Shown piece after piece: positions 30,960 to 41,305 of a stretch of DNA of 64,000 nucleotides (position 1 is its first letter; every line of letters starts with the position of its first letter). The stretch is from positions 1 to 64,000 of the forward strand of contig JAQBVR010000002.1 in the NCBI GenBank assembly GCA_027623015.1, written 5' to 3'. Source of the DNA: a bacterium (GTDB lineage Bacteria > Patescibacteriota > Gracilibacteria > Peribacterales > Peribacteraceae). The notes beneath the pieces are model-generated. The model saw only the letters and a program-made list of their open reading frames with translations, did no database searches and had not been told where the DNA came from. The position numbers were made by a program, and so were the translations under genes.

Positions 30960-31048
30960 CATCGCAGTATTTTGCAATCGGGGTCTAGTTCACCTATCTA
31001 GGGTGGGAAGGGGGACCTCGATTGAATACTGATACAAATTAGTGTGAT

Positions 31049-31112
31049 ACTTCCACAAGTTTTCCACATTATCATAACACCAGTCTTCTAAAGCTACACA
31101 AACTATCCACAG
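31049..31112. promoter_or_regulatory. cluster of DnaA-box-like sequences upstream of dnaB
   Basis: TTTTCCACA 31060-31068 (fits TTWTNCACA), CTATCCACA 31104-31112 (one mismatch), ACTTCCACA just upstream. Confidence 0.4.
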
Positions 31113-31196
31113 TGACATAGGAATACAAACAAGGCATATATCGCAATGAGGATTCATTGAATAGTATTACAACTAGCAGCACAATGTCTCTCCTCT

Positions 31197-32558
31197 ATGA
31201 GTTCTTCACCAAAGCAATCATCGGTTACACTCACACAACCACATTCAACTGATGCAGAAAAAACAGTTCTTGGTGCATTGCTTATGGATCCAGATGCGAT
31301 CATCAAAGTTTCTGATTTCCTTACAGTCGATGACTTTTATGATCCTACTTATAGAATGATTTATAAAGCTATATTTGATCTCTATCAAGATCATGAGGTT
31401 GTCGATTTTGTAACAGTAAGTAATAAGCTTAGTAGTAATGATAAATTTGACACACTTGGTGGCAGCTCTTTTCTTGCGAATCTTGCATCGGATGTTCCAA
31501 CTTCATCCCACGTGTATCAGTATGGCCAGATTGTAAAAACAAAAGCTATTCTACGACGCATTATCGAAGCTGGAGAACGCATTAAGGGTTTAGGTTTTGA
31601 AGAAGATAGGGCTATTGCTGAGCTGCTTGATGATGCAGAGAAAACAGTCTTTCAAATTTCAAATACATTTCTAAAGGACAAGTTTGTTCATATCCGAGAA
31701 ATTTTGGAAATGCGATATGAGAGATTTGCAGAAATGCATGAATCAGATGATGACGAAGCTGTTAAAGGAGTTCCAACAGGTTTCAATGCATTGGATCAGA
31801 AGCTATCTGGATTTCAGCCTAGTGATCTCATCATTATTGCCGCACGACCTTCTATGGGTAAGACTGCTCTCGCTCTAAATATCGCACAAAATGCTGCTAT
31901 TCGTTTCGGGAAAAGTGTTGGCGTCTTTTCACTAGAGATGAGCAAAGAACAACTTGTAGATCGTATGTTTGCATCCATGCTAGGTGTGGACTCTTGGAAA
32001 CTTCAACGAGGAAAGCTTGATGATAGCGACTTTCAGAATATGGGCCCTATTATGGATGAGCTTAGTAAGTCAAACATTTTTATCGATGACTCTGTAGCCT
32101 CTTCTTTACCAGAGCTCCGAGCAAAAGCAAGACGACTTCAGATGGAACATGGTTTGGATATGATCATTGTGGATTATATGCAACTCATGAGTACAGGCAA
32201 TGCGAGTTATGCTGGTAATCGTGTTCAAGAGATTTCTGAAATTTCTCGTTCTTTAAAACAGCTTGGTCGTGAACTTCATATACCTATTGTTGCTTTGTCT
32301 CAGCTTTCTCGTGCTGTTGAAAGCCGCCCAGGGAATATTCCTCAGCTTTCAGATCTCCGTGAATCTGGTTCTATCGAGCAAGATGCTGATGTCGTGATGA
32401 TGATGTATCGAGAGGATTATTATGAAGAAGACAGTGATAGACCTGGGCTAACAGATATTTACATTCGAAAGCATCGAAATGGACCTATTGGTCGTGTTGA
32501 ACTTATGTTCCGAAAAGAACAAATCCGTTTCTATGATGTCGACAAAGCTCATAGCTAG
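31197..32558 (+). CDS. dnaB: replicative DNA helicase
   Basis: PHSTDAEKTVLGALLMDPDAI, IIIAARPSMGKTALALN, SQLSRAVESR, DLRESGSIEQDADVVMM. Confidence 0.97.
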   Translation: MSSSPKQSSVTLTQPHSTDAEKTVLGALLMDPDAIIKVSDFLTVDDFYDPTYRMIYKAIFDLYQDHEVVDFVTVSNKLSSNDKFDTLGGSSFLANLASDVPTSSHVYQYGQIVKTKAILRRIIEAGERIKGLGFEEDRAIAELLDDAEKTVFQISNTFLKDKFVHIREILEMRYERFAEMHESDDDEAVKGVPTGFNALDQKLSGFQPSDLIIIAARPSMGKTALALNIAQNAAIRFGKSVGVFSLEMSKEQLVDRMFASMLGVDSWKLQRGKLDDSDFQNMGPIMDELSKSNIFIDDSVASSLPELRAKARRLQMEHGLDMIIVDYMQLMSTGNASYAGNRVQEISEISRSLKQLGRELHIPIVALSQLSRAVESRPGNIPQLSDLRESGSIEQDADVVMMMYREDYYEEDSDRPGLTDIYIRKHRNGPIGRVELMFRKEQIRFYDVDKAHS

Positions 32559-32597
32559 ACTAGTAATTCCTTTTGCTTGTCTTTACAATATGTCTCC

Positions 32598-33656
32598 ATG
32601 GTTGAGTTTATGCCACCACGTCCAGAAATATCCTTAATCGCAATTGTCGGTTATGCATTTTTTGCTTTTCTTATTGGGCTAGCTGCCACTCCTTCCTTTG
32701 TTCGTTTCTTACGTAAAAACAGAATCGGTAAACAATTGCGAGTAGAATCTGTAGATGGTCGTGGTGCCTCTATTTTCCGTAAGTATCATAAGGACAAATA
32801 CGGAACGCCAACTATGGGAGGCATACTTATCTGGTTATCAATAGTAGTTACTGTTCTCTTTTCAAGATCTTTATCTTTCTACGGAGCTGTTGACCATTCA
32901 ATCTTACAACGTGGTGAAGTGTATCTTCCCCTTTTAACTCTTGTTTTTTTAGGCTTGCTTGGCGCTATCGATGACTATATCAATGTTTCAATTTCCAATA
33001 AAAAAGGTGGGCTAAATGTTTTTCCTAAAGTCATAGTTCTTCTTCTTTTTTCTACGATTGGTTCTTGGTGGTTTATCTCTAAGCTTGGTATTTCACAAAT
33101 CCACGTTCCTTTTGTGGGCTCGTATGATCTAGGATTTTGGTATATACCTGTTTTCTTCTTTATCGTTATAGGAACTGCTAATGCTGTGAATGTTACAGAT
33201 GGTCTTGATGGTCTTGCAGCAGGTCTTCTTATTATTGCTTATACCTCATTGGCAATTGTCGCTTTTCTTAGCGGTTATACAGTTCTAGCATCGTTCTGTG
33301 CCGTTACTGCTGGAGCAATTGCTGCTTTTCTTTGGCACAATGTCCCCCCTGCACTCTTCTTTATGGGAGACACTGGTTCTTTAGCACTGGGTGGAACACT
33401 TGGTGTTATAGCTTTAATGACCGATAATATTATAGTTCTTCCTTTTATCGGATTTGTGTTTGTTATTGAGATGCTTTCAGTGATCATCCAACTTCTTAGT
33501 AAGAAGTTACGTGGCGGAAAGAAGGTATTTCTTGCTGCACCTATCCACCATCATTTTGAGGCTCTGGATTGGGGGGAAAGTAAGGTTACGATGCGATTAT
33601 GGATCATTGGCTCATTCTTTGCTTTGATCGGTATATTTATAGGCATCGCTGGATAG
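32598..33656 (+). CDS. mraY: phospho-N-acetylmuramoyl-pentapeptide-transferase
   Basis: KYGTPTMGGILIW, IDDYINVS, NVTDGLDGLAAG, FMGDTGSLALGG, AAPIHHHFE. Confidence 0.95.
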   Translation: MVEFMPPRPEISLIAIVGYAFFAFLIGLAATPSFVRFLRKNRIGKQLRVESVDGRGASIFRKYHKDKYGTPTMGGILIWLSIVVTVLFSRSLSFYGAVDHSILQRGEVYLPLLTLVFLGLLGAIDDYINVSISNKKGGLNVFPKVIVLLLFSTIGSWWFISKLGISQIHVPFVGSYDLGFWYIPVFFFIVIGTANAVNVTDGLDGLAAGLLIIAYTSLAIVAFLSGYTVLASFCAVTAGAIAAFLWHNVPPALFFMGDTGSLALGGTLGVIALMTDNIIVLPFIGFVFVIEMLSVIIQLLSKKLRGGKKVFLAAPIHHHFEALDWGESKVTMRLWIIGSFFALIGIFIGIAG

Positions 33657-33724
33657 TGAATCTTTTTACAAAAACCATAGTTTCATTTTGCACTTTCACC
33701 ATTGCGTAACTACCATATCTACCA

Positions 33725-34747
33725 ATGATAAGAGTCGCTATAAACGGCTATGGACGCATCGGACGCAATGTCCATAGACAGTTAATTGATCGTTTTTCAG
33801 ATACTGTTGAGGTTGTTGGTATAAACGCTTCTACAGATGCTGAAATGCGTGCGTATTTGCTTCGATTTGATTCCCTTCATGGGAAGTTCCAAGGTGAATT
33901 GTCTGTTAAAGATGAGCATCACATCACCGTAAATGGCTTGGATGTTCGCGTTGTTCGCGAGCATGAGCCAAGCAACTGTCCATGGAAGGAACTCAAGGTT
34001 GATATTGTAGTAGAATCCACAGGTCACTTTACTAGTCGTGAGACAGCAAAAGGTCACTTAGATGCTGGGGCAAAGCGTGTCATTGTTACAGCTCCAATGA
34101 AGGACGACACTCCTACTTTTGTATTAGGAGTCAATGATGATCTTCTTACCGCAGATATGGACATCATTTCCAATGCTTCTTGTACGACAAACTGTATTGC
34201 TCCAGTTATAAAAATTATCGATGCTGCATTTGGTATTGAAAGCCTTCTTGTGAATTCAGTTCATGCATTTACTGCATCGCAGAATCTTTTAGACAATAAG
34301 CCAAAGGAAGGCCGAGACTTTCGCAGGACACGTGCAACAACTATGTCCATCATTCCTACAACAACAGGAGCAATTAAGGCATGCGGAAAGATCTTTCCTC
34401 ATCTAGACGGTAAGCTCGATGGCATGTCTTTTCGCGTTCCTGTCCCTACAGTAAGTTGTGCATATATGGCTTTTACACTCTCTACTGCTACTACTGAAAA
34501 AAATGTACTCAAAGCTCTTGATGCTGCAGCAAAAGACCCAAAAATGAAAGACATCTTCTCAGTAAGCACTGAGGAATGCGTCTCTATTGACTTTCAAACG
34601 GATCCTCACTCTTCTATCGTAGATGAGACATTTATCAAAGTCGTCGATGGGACGGCATTGCAACTTCTTAGCTGGTATGACAATGAGTGGGGCTATGCCA
34701 TGAGAGTTACCGAGCTTCTTTCGAAGGTTGGTGCTATGATGTCATAA
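33725..34747 (+). CDS. gap: glyceraldehyde-3-phosphate dehydrogenase, GapB-like paralogue
   Basis: INGYGRIGRNVHRQL, VGINASTDAE, SNASCTTNCIAP, WYDNEWGY. Confidence 0.94.
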   Translation: MIRVAINGYGRIGRNVHRQLIDRFSDTVEVVGINASTDAEMRAYLLRFDSLHGKFQGELSVKDEHHITVNGLDVRVVREHEPSNCPWKELKVDIVVESTGHFTSRETAKGHLDAGAKRVIVTAPMKDDTPTFVLGVNDDLLTADMDIISNASCTTNCIAPVIKIIDAAFGIESLLVNSVHAFTASQNLLDNKPKEGRDFRRTRATTMSIIPTTTGAIKACGKIFPHLDGKLDGMSFRVPVPTVSCAYMAFTLSTATTEKNVLKALDAAAKDPKMKDIFSVSTEECVSIDFQTDPHSSIVDETFIKVVDGTALQLLSWYDNEWGYAMRVTELLSKVGAMMS

Positions 34748-34764
34748 CACTTTTCCAATTTACT

Positions 34765-35706
34765 ATGACGAACGCAGCCTGCCCTATCCCCGAACGTATA
34801 TCTCTTAACTACCATTTGCTACATAAGGCAAAAGTTGTAGACGACTTGCGCCATATTATTGTAGATTTATCTCGTGCATGTAAGTACATCAGCTATGCCT
34901 TACAGACAACAGATGCAGGACTTAATGCCACAAGTAATTCTTTTGGGGAGGAACAACTGAAGCTCGATGTGCTTGCGGATGATATACTTCGTCAGTATCT
35001 CTGTGAAAGTGGTCTGACATCTTGCTATATCTCAGAAGAACAACAGGATGTCGTTGAACTTTCTTCAGATGCTCCTTATGCAGTCGTGTTTGACCCTCTT
35101 GATGGTAGTTCCCTTGTAGATGCAAACTTCTCTATTGGTACTATCATTGGTATATTTGGTAGTGCCCCTGTTGTAGGACAAACGCCACGAGATATGGTTG
35201 GCTCCCTTTATGCTCTTTATGGTCCTCGAACAATACTTGTTTATTCAACAGGTGATGGTGTCCATGAGTTTGTATTGAATGACGTTGGTGAGTTCGTTCT
35301 CTTGCGCGAATTTATAGGGATAGGAGATGATGCAAAAAACTATAGTCCAGGAAATCTTCGAGCTGTAACAGATAATGCTAAGTACCGAGAGGCTCTTAAT
35401 CACTGGCTCGATAAAGAGATGACTCTTCGCTATTCCGGTTGTATGGTAGCTGACTTGCATCATATCCTCAGTAAAGGTCAGGGTATTTTTACCAATGTCG
35501 GTGGTAGTAAGTATCCAGAGGGCAAACTTCGACTTGTATTTGAATGTGGCCCATTTGCCTATCTTATAGATCAAGCAGGCGGCAAATCTTCCAATGGTAT
35601 GCAATCTATACTAGACCTGAAGATTACAGATATCGATCAACGAACACCTCTCATCATTGGGTCTTCAAACGAAGTTGACCGCACTGTGAATGCACTATCT
35701 TTATAG
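34765..35706 (+). CDS. fbp: class I fructose-1,6-bisphosphatase
   Basis: VVFDPLDGSSLVDANFSIGTIIGIF, YSGCMVADLHHIL; ATG 34765. Confidence 0.92.
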   Translation: MTNAACPIPERISLNYHLLHKAKVVDDLRHIIVDLSRACKYISYALQTTDAGLNATSNSFGEEQLKLDVLADDILRQYLCESGLTSCYISEEQQDVVELSSDAPYAVVFDPLDGSSLVDANFSIGTIIGIFGSAPVVGQTPRDMVGSLYALYGPRTILVYSTGDGVHEFVLNDVGEFVLLREFIGIGDDAKNYSPGNLRAVTDNAKYREALNHWLDKEMTLRYSGCMVADLHHILSKGQGIFTNVGGSKYPEGKLRLVFECGPFAYLIDQAGGKSSNGMQSILDLKITDIDQRTPLIIGSSNEVDRTVNALSL

Positions 35707-35709
35707 GGT

Positions 35710-36042
35710 CTACTCCCAGTACGGTTGTTCCATAGATAAATCTATTGCTTTATTCAGATCGATATAGTTTTCTGTATCTCGTTCTTTTCCCTCTATTCTG
35801 TAGAGTTTTTTCATGGTTCTATACGTACCCCAAGGGTAGTAACGTGTTTTCTTTTTTCGAATATAACGACCTTTTGGCTTTTCTTCTTCATCATTTTCTT
35901 CGTGCTTTTCATCACGTTCATCGACCATCTCTAATGGCTCTACATTTCCATCTTTAGTCCAGTTTACAGCGGAAACTATTTGTTTCTTTTTTGGATTAAC
36001 ATATACAAGGTCTTCGTCGTTGTATGTAACAGTATCAGTCAT
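35710..36042 (-). CDS. hypothetical protein, charged
   Basis: 110-aa ORF, start overlaps upstream ORF stop. Confidence 0.5.
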   Translation of the reverse strand: MTDTVTYNDEDLVYVNPKKKQIVSAVNWTKDGNVEPLEMVDERDEKHEENDEEEKPKGRYIRKKKTRYYPWGTYRTMKKLYRIEGKERDTENYIDLNKAIDLSMEQPYWE

Positions 36043-36590
36043 TATGAACGGTGAGGACGATGTTGCTCGGCACTTGGAGGTGTCGGCGGTCTTGGTCTTT
36101 CAGTGTGTGCATCATTTTGGTGGAATAGATTCTGAACATCAATCTTTTTCTTATCTTGGTATTTTAGATATGCATACAGCGTAGCTACAAGACTACCGAT
36201 TAGTGACACATACATTCCAAATCGTATTTCCATTCTTGTAAAGTCTAGTGTCGCATTTGCAATAACGGAGAGTGCAGCAAGGTTTAGTATAGTTGCTTGC
36301 AGTGTAGCGAAGTACCGTACACCATCTATAGATTTCTTTTGTATGAGGTTAGGTCCTCCTGTTAGGGGTAGAAAAGTACTCAGGAGAATAAATCCGTGCA
36401 GTAAAAAAATGGCTGCACCAAGGACTCCTGTATAGAAGCCAAATCCGTTGTACGCAACAGTATCTCCTCCAAGCCACTCTCCTCCTGCCCATGGGAGGAA
36501 TACTCCAATCACGGCTATAGCTGAACCAATATTAAGAATTTGCTCTTCTAGGTCCATAGAGGAAACCATACGTGTAAGCTTTTTAGTCAT
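36042..36590 (-). CDS. hypothetical membrane protein
   Basis: Several hydrophobic segments; TAATCT-N7-ATG at 36590. Confidence 0.6.
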   Translation of the reverse strand: MTKKLTRMVSSMDLEEQILNIGSAIAVIGVFLPWAGGEWLGGDTVAYNGFGFYTGVLGAAIFLLHGFILLSTFLPLTGGPNLIQKKSIDGVRYFATLQATILNLAALSVIANATLDFTRMEIRFGMYVSLIGSLVATLYAYLKYQDKKKIDVQNLFHQNDAHTERPRPPTPPSAEQHRPHRS

Positions 36591-36679
36591 ATACACTAGA
36601 TTACTCTAATTTGTACGAAAAACGTAACCTTCAATAGCTTTTTTTGTACTCACTACAAGGAGTTCTATATCCTCTTTGT

Positions 36680-37717
36680 ATGAAGATTGTTATAGATGTT
36701 CGTGAGGCATGTCGTGTACATCGAGCTGGAAAGGGTCAGTGGACCTACGGTTTTGTATCTGAGCTACTTTCTAGGGGTCTAGACATTACTTTACTTTCAG
36801 ACTCCCCTCTTCCTAAGGAGTGGAATTGTAATTTTCGTATATTGCGTTCTGGCTGGCGTTGGCATCTAGAAGCTCTTTCTTATATAAAAGAGCAATCCTT
36901 AGATCTTTATATAAGCCCAACTAGTTATATCTTACCTGCACTATTCCATTCAATTCCAACAGCCCTTGTTGTTCATGATATGATTGCATTTCGCCGTGAG
37001 CCACACGATAAGAAGGCTTCTATCATAGAACGTTTCACACTTAAACGTGCATTGCGTTTCTCCTCGCATGTTTGCACTGTTAGTAAATCTACAGCGTTAG
37101 ACTTGCATGATAGATACCCCTATCTTCCACATGGTAATCCAAATGTTATCTATGCAGGTCCTATGCACACATCGCCATCTATGAATGTATCAGACAAGCG
37201 CACTATTGTTTGCATTGGTACGATCTGTCCTCGTAAGAATCAGCACAGACTTGTGCAGGCATATAATCTCTTGCCTACAGATATACGGTCACAGTACATC
37301 TTAAATATCGTTGGTAACGATGGATGGCATTCATCTGCTACTCTTAGACTTATTGAGGAGTCAGAAGGTGTGACATGGTCTGGATATGCGTCTCAAAAAG
37401 AGTACGGTGCCCTTCTTTCTTCTTGCAGTGTTTTAGCACTTCCTTCTTTATACGAAGGTTTTGGTATGCAGATCCTTGATGCACTTCAGCGAGGAGTACC
37501 TATTCTTACTTCGGATTGTGGAAGTCTAGCTGAAGTTGTCGGAGATTCTGCAGTCTTGGTAGAGCCAATGTCCGTTGAAAGTATTGCACTGGGGCTTGAG
37601 AAGATTATCACCGATGACCTTCTTAGAGCACGTTTACAGACGACTGGCCCAGTTCAGGCAGCAAGATTCTCTTGGAAAAGGACCGTAGATAGCTTTTTAG
37701 ACTGTATTAAAAGCTGA
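36680..37717 (+). CDS. GT1/GT4-type glycosyltransferase
   Basis: DVREACRVHRAGKGQWTYGF, ICPRKNQHRLVQAY, PSLYEGFGMQILDALQRGVPILTSDCGSLAEVVGDSAVLVEP. Confidence 0.9.
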   Translation: MKIVIDVREACRVHRAGKGQWTYGFVSELLSRGLDITLLSDSPLPKEWNCNFRILRSGWRWHLEALSYIKEQSLDLYISPTSYILPALFHSIPTALVVHDMIAFRREPHDKKASIIERFTLKRALRFSSHVCTVSKSTALDLHDRYPYLPHGNPNVIYAGPMHTSPSMNVSDKRTIVCIGTICPRKNQHRLVQAYNLLPTDIRSQYILNIVGNDGWHSSATLRLIEESEGVTWSGYASQKEYGALLSSCSVLALPSLYEGFGMQILDALQRGVPILTSDCGSLAEVVGDSAVLVEPMSVESIALGLEKIITDDLLRARLQTTGPVQAARFSWKRTVDSFLDCIKS

Positions 37718-37729
37718 TATACTTCACTC

Positions 37730-38611
37730 ATGCTCATGTATAAACGTGTCGGGATAACAGTGAAGTCTGGCTTGGACTATAAGAATGAAGCTGTCACGAA
37801 GGTGATAGAAATTCTAAAATCTTTGGGTACAGAGATTCTTGTTGATGCGAGTCGTGTCGATGAATCGGGAACAGAATACCCATCATATCTTTCTGAAGAT
37901 GATATAGACCTTTTAGTAGTCATTGGAGGAGATGGCACAATTCTAAGAGCTATCCGTGACCTAAAGACTTTTACGACTCCTATACTCAGTGTTAATCGAG
38001 GAACTGTAGGATTTCTTGCAGAAACAGAACTAGATGAGGCAAAGGAAATTCTTCCAATTCTCCTTTCTGAGGAGGGTGTTCTCGAGACACGTAGCATTCT
38101 CGATGTAAAAGCAATGAGGGGAACAGAAGTGATCTACTCTGGTTATGCATTGAATGAGGCCGTTGTAGCTCAGGGTACTATTGCAAGACTTGTAGACCTA
38201 AAGACTGAGGTAAACGGAGAAGATCTTACTACTTTTCATGCAGATGGTTTGATCATCGCGACACCTACAGGTTCTACTGCGTATTCTCTCGCTGCGGGTG
38301 GGCCCATCGTTCATCCAGCTCAGCTAGCGACTATTCTTACGCCTATAAACCCTCATAGTTTTAGCCAAAAACCAATAGTCTTACCATCTAGTGATGAGAT
38401 TAAGGTTACTGTTCTCACAAAAGAGAATAAGTTTAAAGATGCAGAGGTTATCCTCACGCTCGATGGCCAAGTGTATGTTCCCCTAAAAAATGGTGATGTA
38501 ATTCATGCGTCTGGATGCAAGACAACTGTACAGTTCCTTCGACGAAAGCAAGATACATTTTTTGGAACGTTGAGGACTAAGCTTAAATGGGGTGAGAGGC
38601 TGGAGAATTAA
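37730..38611 (+). CDS. nadK: NAD kinase
   Basis: VVIGGDGTILRAIR, VNRGTVGFLAE, ADGLIIATPTGSTAYSLAAGGPIV. Confidence 0.94.
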   Translation: MLMYKRVGITVKSGLDYKNEAVTKVIEILKSLGTEILVDASRVDESGTEYPSYLSEDDIDLLVVIGGDGTILRAIRDLKTFTTPILSVNRGTVGFLAETELDEAKEILPILLSEEGVLETRSILDVKAMRGTEVIYSGYALNEAVVAQGTIARLVDLKTEVNGEDLTTFHADGLIIATPTGSTAYSLAAGGPIVHPAQLATILTPINPHSFSQKPIVLPSSDEIKVTVLTKENKFKDAEVILTLDGQVYVPLKNGDVIHASGCKTTVQFLRRKQDTFFGTLRTKLKWGERLEN

Positions 38612-39211
38612 TTATGCCGATTCAACAACGCTATGCAGTCTACTTAGTGAATTGTCATGCTGCATGGACTTAATATCGTAGTACGAAATAAACCCAGAAA
38701 CTTCAGCATCAAGTGTAGTCATTACTTCACTATTAGTTCGTGCTGTTAAGACATTGCTGTTTTGATCTTGATCCTCATGCAATAAGCGAAGGGGTGCAAT
38801 CCTGTTTAGACCTTTTCGAATACCTAATGCATATTCAGTATCACATTTATGAGTTGAAACAATCATGCAGTGTCTAAGCTTCCTAGCAGCAAATAAAATT
38901 AATGATCCAACCTCTGGTCCTACATGAGCAAGTCCATCGACAAATACAATGCTGTATTCAGCATCTCCATATGGTGATTCCTGTAAATAATTAAATCCTC
39001 CTCCTCTTCCTCCTTCATCTTCTGCTTTTGGCCATTTATGACCGTTAAATTTTGCAGTCAAGTGATGTTGTTTCAAAACTCTTTGAACTAAATTCACAAA
39101 TCTCCTTCTATCTGGATCCATCTCTCCTATATCTCTCGGGCCTTTTCCATGTCTATCTGGATGAAAGTCAGTTCTTTCAAATACATTGAGAGTTACTGGG
39201 ATATCTTTCAT
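38612..39211 (-). CDS. hypothetical protein
   Basis: 199-aa ORF. Confidence 0.55.
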   Translation of the reverse strand: MKDIPVTLNVFERTDFHPDRHGKGPRDIGEMDPDRRRFVNLVQRVLKQHHLTAKFNGHKWPKAEDEGGRGGGFNYLQESPYGDAEYSIVFVDGLAHVGPEVGSLILFAARKLRHCMIVSTHKCDTEYALGIRKGLNRIAPLRLLHEDQDQNSNVLTARTNSEVMTTLDAEVSGFISYYDIKSMQHDNSLSRLHSVVESA

Positions 39212-39242
39212 GTTTAATTATTACGCCACACACAGCCATTTG

Positions 39243-40466
39243 TCAATGCTTAACGATCATCTCTTCACGACCTTGCCCTGTTCCTATGAGTCCTACGGGT
39301 ACTTTTGTTTGCTCTTCGATAAACTGGATGTACCCTTTTGCATTCTCTGGAAGGTCACTGTAGTTCGTCATACCAACTGTTGAAGACTGCCACCCTGGGA
39401 GTGTCTTTACTTTTCCGTCACCGATACCAACAGGAATCTCATGCAGGTCGTCTAAGACATCGAGCTTCGTAATGTTCCAGTGCGTGAAGCCATTAATTTG
39501 TGCTGAACGAATAAGGTCTGGGATATTCAGCCAGCCACAACGTCTTGGTCGACCTGTTGTAGCTCCGTATTCACCTCCTTTTTCGCGTAGTGCATTTCCG
39601 ATTTCTCCTTCGAGTTCAGTTTCGAATGGACCGTCACCAACACGTGTGCAATATGCTTTTGCAACACCGATGCAACTTTTAAGAGCTGATGGAGGAAGGC
39701 CTAGTCCTTGCAGTGCCCCAGTAGCAGTTGTCGAACTACTTGTGACAAATGGATAGGTCCCATGGTCGATGTCTAGCATGCTTGCTTGTGCCCCTTCGAC
39801 GATGATCGTTTTCCCACTACTGTGAAGTTCATGAATCAATGTAACTGTGTCTTTCACACAGCAGCCAATTGCATGATTTGCTGTCTCTAGATTTTCTATT
39901 TCCAGTGCAACATCTGTATGGATGCCAAAAACGCGGTCGTTACATTTCGCTTTCTTTTCAAGGATAGCGGTCATGTTTGTTCCTAGGCTTTCCATACGAA
40001 CTCCACTGCGTACAGCTTTGTCTGTATATGCAGGACCGATTCCCCTCTTCGTTGTCCCAATTCCCTCACCTTCTTTTTTACGATCTTCTTCCATCGCAGC
40101 GTCTATATCTTTGTGAAAGTCGAACACAATATGTGCAGCATGTGAGATGTGCAGTCTTGGGATGATGTCTATGCCTGCAGTCTTAAGAGTTTCAATCTCT
40201 TCGAGGAGTGTTGGCAGATGTATGACCATTCCAGATCCAAGGATTACTGGTTTGTTTTCATGAAGACAACCAGACGGTAGTAAATGGAATACATGTTTCT
40301 GACCATTTACAACTATAGTATGTCCTGCATTTGCACCACCACATGCTCGTGCGATAACGTCAAAATGCTCTGTGAGGATATCTGTAACCTTCCCCTTCCC
40401 CTCATCTCCCCACTGCGCGCCAATGACCGCAATTACTTGACCGAGAGATTTGCTGAACGCTTTCAC
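39243..40466 (-). CDS. purA: adenylosuccinate synthetase
   Basis: IGAQWGDEGKGKVTDIL, GGANAGHTIVVNG, TTKRGIGPAY, GATTGRPRRCGW; GTG start. Confidence 0.96.
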   Translation of the reverse strand: MKAFSKSLGQVIAVIGAQWGDEGKGKVTDILTEHFDVIARACGGANAGHTIVVNGQKHVFHLLPSGCLHENKPVILGSGMVIHLPTLLEEIETLKTAGIDIIPRLHISHAAHIVFDFHKDIDAAMEEDRKKEGEGIGTTKRGIGPAYTDKAVRSGVRMESLGTNMTAILEKKAKCNDRVFGIHTDVALEIENLETANHAIGCCVKDTVTLIHELHSSGKTIIVEGAQASMLDIDHGTYPFVTSSSTTATGALQGLGLPPSALKSCIGVAKAYCTRVGDGPFETELEGEIGNALREKGGEYGATTGRPRRCGWLNIPDLIRSAQINGFTHWNITKLDVLDDLHEIPVGIGDGKVKTLPGWQSSTVGMTNYSDLPENAKGYIQFIEEQTKVPVGLIGTGQGREEMIVKH

Positions 40467-40487
40467 GTTTAGATTCTACCACCCGTT

Positions 40488-41285
40488 TTACTCCTTCGCG
40501 AGTAGTTTTTTAGCTTGTTCTGTACGACACTCTAGTATGATCCCCTGACAGTAGGGGTTCTCTTTCGCACTGCTACATATCTCTGATAGAAGATCTGCTC
40601 CATCTTCCCCGCTGAAAAGCGCAATATGCGGCTCATAGTTAAAGACGTCATCCATAGGCCTTTCTCCCGATGGTACATAGGGAGGATTTGTGATAATGAG
40701 AAAGGGTGAACATAGATCTAAAATCGGCTCTAATCTATCCCCTTCTTTAAATGTTATTCGGTCTGATACGTTATAGCTATGTGCATTCTTTTTTGCTATT
40801 TCTAATGCTTGAGGACTTATGTCTGTTGCGATGATGTGCATATCAGGAATTTCTAATGCTAGCGTAACCGCTATACATCCACTCCCTGTACATACATCAA
40901 CTATCGTTTCGATTTTTTTCTCTCTCCACGCAATAGATTGTGATACGACTGCTGTGTCTACTTCTGTAGTTATAGTTGTTCTTTTTTGTAAAAATGTCTT
41001 TGTTGCCTCTATCAATCCCTCTGTTGAGGATCGTGGAATCAGTACATCGCTTGATACAGTAAATGATCTCCCAAAGAATTCTTGGCATCCAAGAATGTAT
41101 GCAACAGGCTCACTATGCATTCTTCTTCGTATATACGATTCGAAAAGTGAAATTTGCTTTCCAGAGAGTTGGTACTCTTTGTGTGCACATACCCATGTTC
41201 TGTTTTTGCCAATAGATGCAGAAAGAAGTAGCTCTGTGTCTAATGCAGATAATGGTGAACTCTTCAGTGCCTTTATAATCTCCAT
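40488..41285 (-). CDS. prmC: peptide chain release factor N5-glutamine methyltransferase
   Basis: EPVAYILGCQEFFGRSFTVSSDVLIPRS, VDVCTGSGCIAVTLA, ITNPPYVPSGE; start ATG 41285. Confidence 0.92.
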   Translation of the reverse strand: MEIIKALKSSPLSALDTELLLSASIGKNRTWVCAHKEYQLSGKQISLFESYIRRRMHSEPVAYILGCQEFFGRSFTVSSDVLIPRSSTEGLIEATKTFLQKRTTITTEVDTAVVSQSIAWREKKIETIVDVCTGSGCIAVTLALEIPDMHIIATDISPQALEIAKKNAHSYNVSDRITFKEGDRLEPILDLCSPFLIITNPPYVPSGERPMDDVFNYEPHIALFSGEDGADLLSEICSSAKENPYCQGIILECRTEQAKKLLAKE

Positions 41286-41305
41286 GTATGTATTATGCAC
41301 TATGT

